Origin: JAGREO01 sp020446285
Lineage (GTDB): Bacteria; Pseudomonadota; Alphaproteobacteria; Geminicoccales; Geminicoccaceae
Assembly: GCA_041398005.1 (NCBI GenBank)
Contig: JAWKVP010000002.1
Span: 434,001 to 498,000 of the forward strand
Reading direction: 5' to 3'
Length of the DNA: 64,000 nt
Both the position numbers and the translations under genes were made by a program. This document shows positions 63,555 to 64,000 of the stretch, in pieces. The notes beneath the pieces were generated by a model. The model ran no database searches. It saw nothing but the letters and a program-made list of their open reading frames with translations, and had not been told where the DNA came from. Each line of letters opens with the position of its first letter. The first letter of the stretch is position 1.

Positions 63555-64000
63555 ATGAAGAATTACGCCTCGTTGCGCGAGTTCATGGATCATCTCGAAG
63601 AGCGCGGGCGGCTCGTTCGCGTCCGTGAGCCCGTGTCGCCACGACTCGAGATCACCGAGATCCACACGCGGCTGCTCGCCGAACAGGGCCCGGCGGTTCT
63701 GTTCGAGAATGTCGAGGGTTCGGCCATGCCACTGCTCACCAATCTTTTCGGAACGGTCGAGCGCGTTGCCTGGGGCATGGGTCGCGAACCATCGGAGTTG
63801 CGGGCTGTCGGGGAGATGCTCGCCTTCTTCCGTCAGCCCCAGCCACCGGAGAGCTTTCGCGAGGCGATCGGGATGATGCCGCTGATGAAGGCGGCATTGT
63901 CGATGAAGCCCAGAACGACCAGTCATGCCCCCTGTCAGGAAATCGTGCTCGAGGGGAACGACATCGATCTCGGCAGACTGCCGATCCAGTCATGCTGGCC
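63555..64000 (+). CDS. UbiD-family decarboxylase, N-terminal part
   Basis: The window ends inside this gene. From ATG 63555 the 148 visible residues include SLREFMDHLEERGRLVRV, PVSPRLEITEIHTRLL, GPAVLFENVEGSAMPLLTNLFGT and the later EIVLEGNDIDLGRLPI, which match the N-terminal domain of UbiD/3-polyprenyl-4-hydroxybenzoate decarboxylases using prenylated FMN. The catalytic part lies outside, so the ubiquinone role is likely but not proved. Confidence 0.85.
   Translation, partial: MKNYASLREFMDHLEERGRLVRVREPVSPRLEITEIHTRLLAEQGPAVLFENVEGSAMPLLTNLFGTVERVAWGMGREPSELRAVGEMLAFFRQPQPPESFREAIGMMPLMKAALSMKPRTTSHAPCQEIVLEGNDIDLGRLPIQSCW

Overview
This window comes from a GC-rich Gram-negative bacterium, most likely an alphaproteobacterium. 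The evidence is the rpmH-rnpA-yidD-yidC block, the rppH / divergent polysaccharide deacetylase / ctpA / envC / gpmI block, dense operons with ATGA or TGATG stop-start overlaps, and several outer-membrane barrel proteins. No rRNA, tRNA, CRISPR array, insertion sequence or prophage was seen, and there is no marker that would fix the genus. All calls come from reading the sequence; no database search was run.

Layout. 1-1634: end of a ureohydrolase gene, then a two-subunit family I CoA-transferase. 1717-2733 (-): galE. 3166-12090 (+): an eight-gene exopolysaccharide operon of the XrtA/PEP-CTERM-associated type (export lipoprotein, chain-length protein, tyrosine kinase fused to an outer-membrane barrel, ATPase, deacetylase, FemAB-like protein, glycosyltransferase) with no exosortase in the window. 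12215-18389 (+): a GntR-controlled catabolic operon with an acyl-CoA ligase, a thiamine-diphosphate enzyme of the 2-hydroxyacyl-CoA lyase type, an APH-fold kinase with a small partner, and a methyltransferase. 18390-23362: hpt, a frameshifted surface barrel, yidC-yidD-rnpA-rpmH. 23491-30454: orphan sensor kinase, small lipoprotein, a type I secretion ABC/HlyD pair, a YbjN-like protein and a TSUP transporter.

30949-38283: a lipoprotein GDSL autotransporter behind an AT-rich leader, a MarR-like regulator, a polar amino-acid ABC transporter (two permeases and a binding protein, no ATPase) with a YfdX-like gene inside it, and an AhpD-fold protein. 38395-41091 (-): nucleotide-sugar genes rmlC, an epimerase/dehydratase and rmlA. 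41626-49400: a GGDEF-EAL protein, a pentapeptide-repeat protein, lipB, maeB and mgtE. 49432-56527: a GST-like protein with a long disordered tail, then rppH, polysaccharide deacetylase, ctpA, envC and gpmI. 56848-63442: a second type I secretion locus with a small possible substrate, a TolC protein with a repeat-bearing tail, and ABC and HlyD components. 63555-64000: start of a UbiD-family gene.

Together the window is rich in cell-surface functions: polysaccharide synthesis and export, two type I secretion systems, surface barrels, peptidoglycan remodelling and c-di-GMP turnover. The points most worth following are the kinase/outer-membrane-barrel fusion with an internal signal-peptide-like segment (5431-8028), the TolC tail with a motif repeated about every 60 residues (57492-57908), and the hydroxyacyl-CoA operon (12215-17725).
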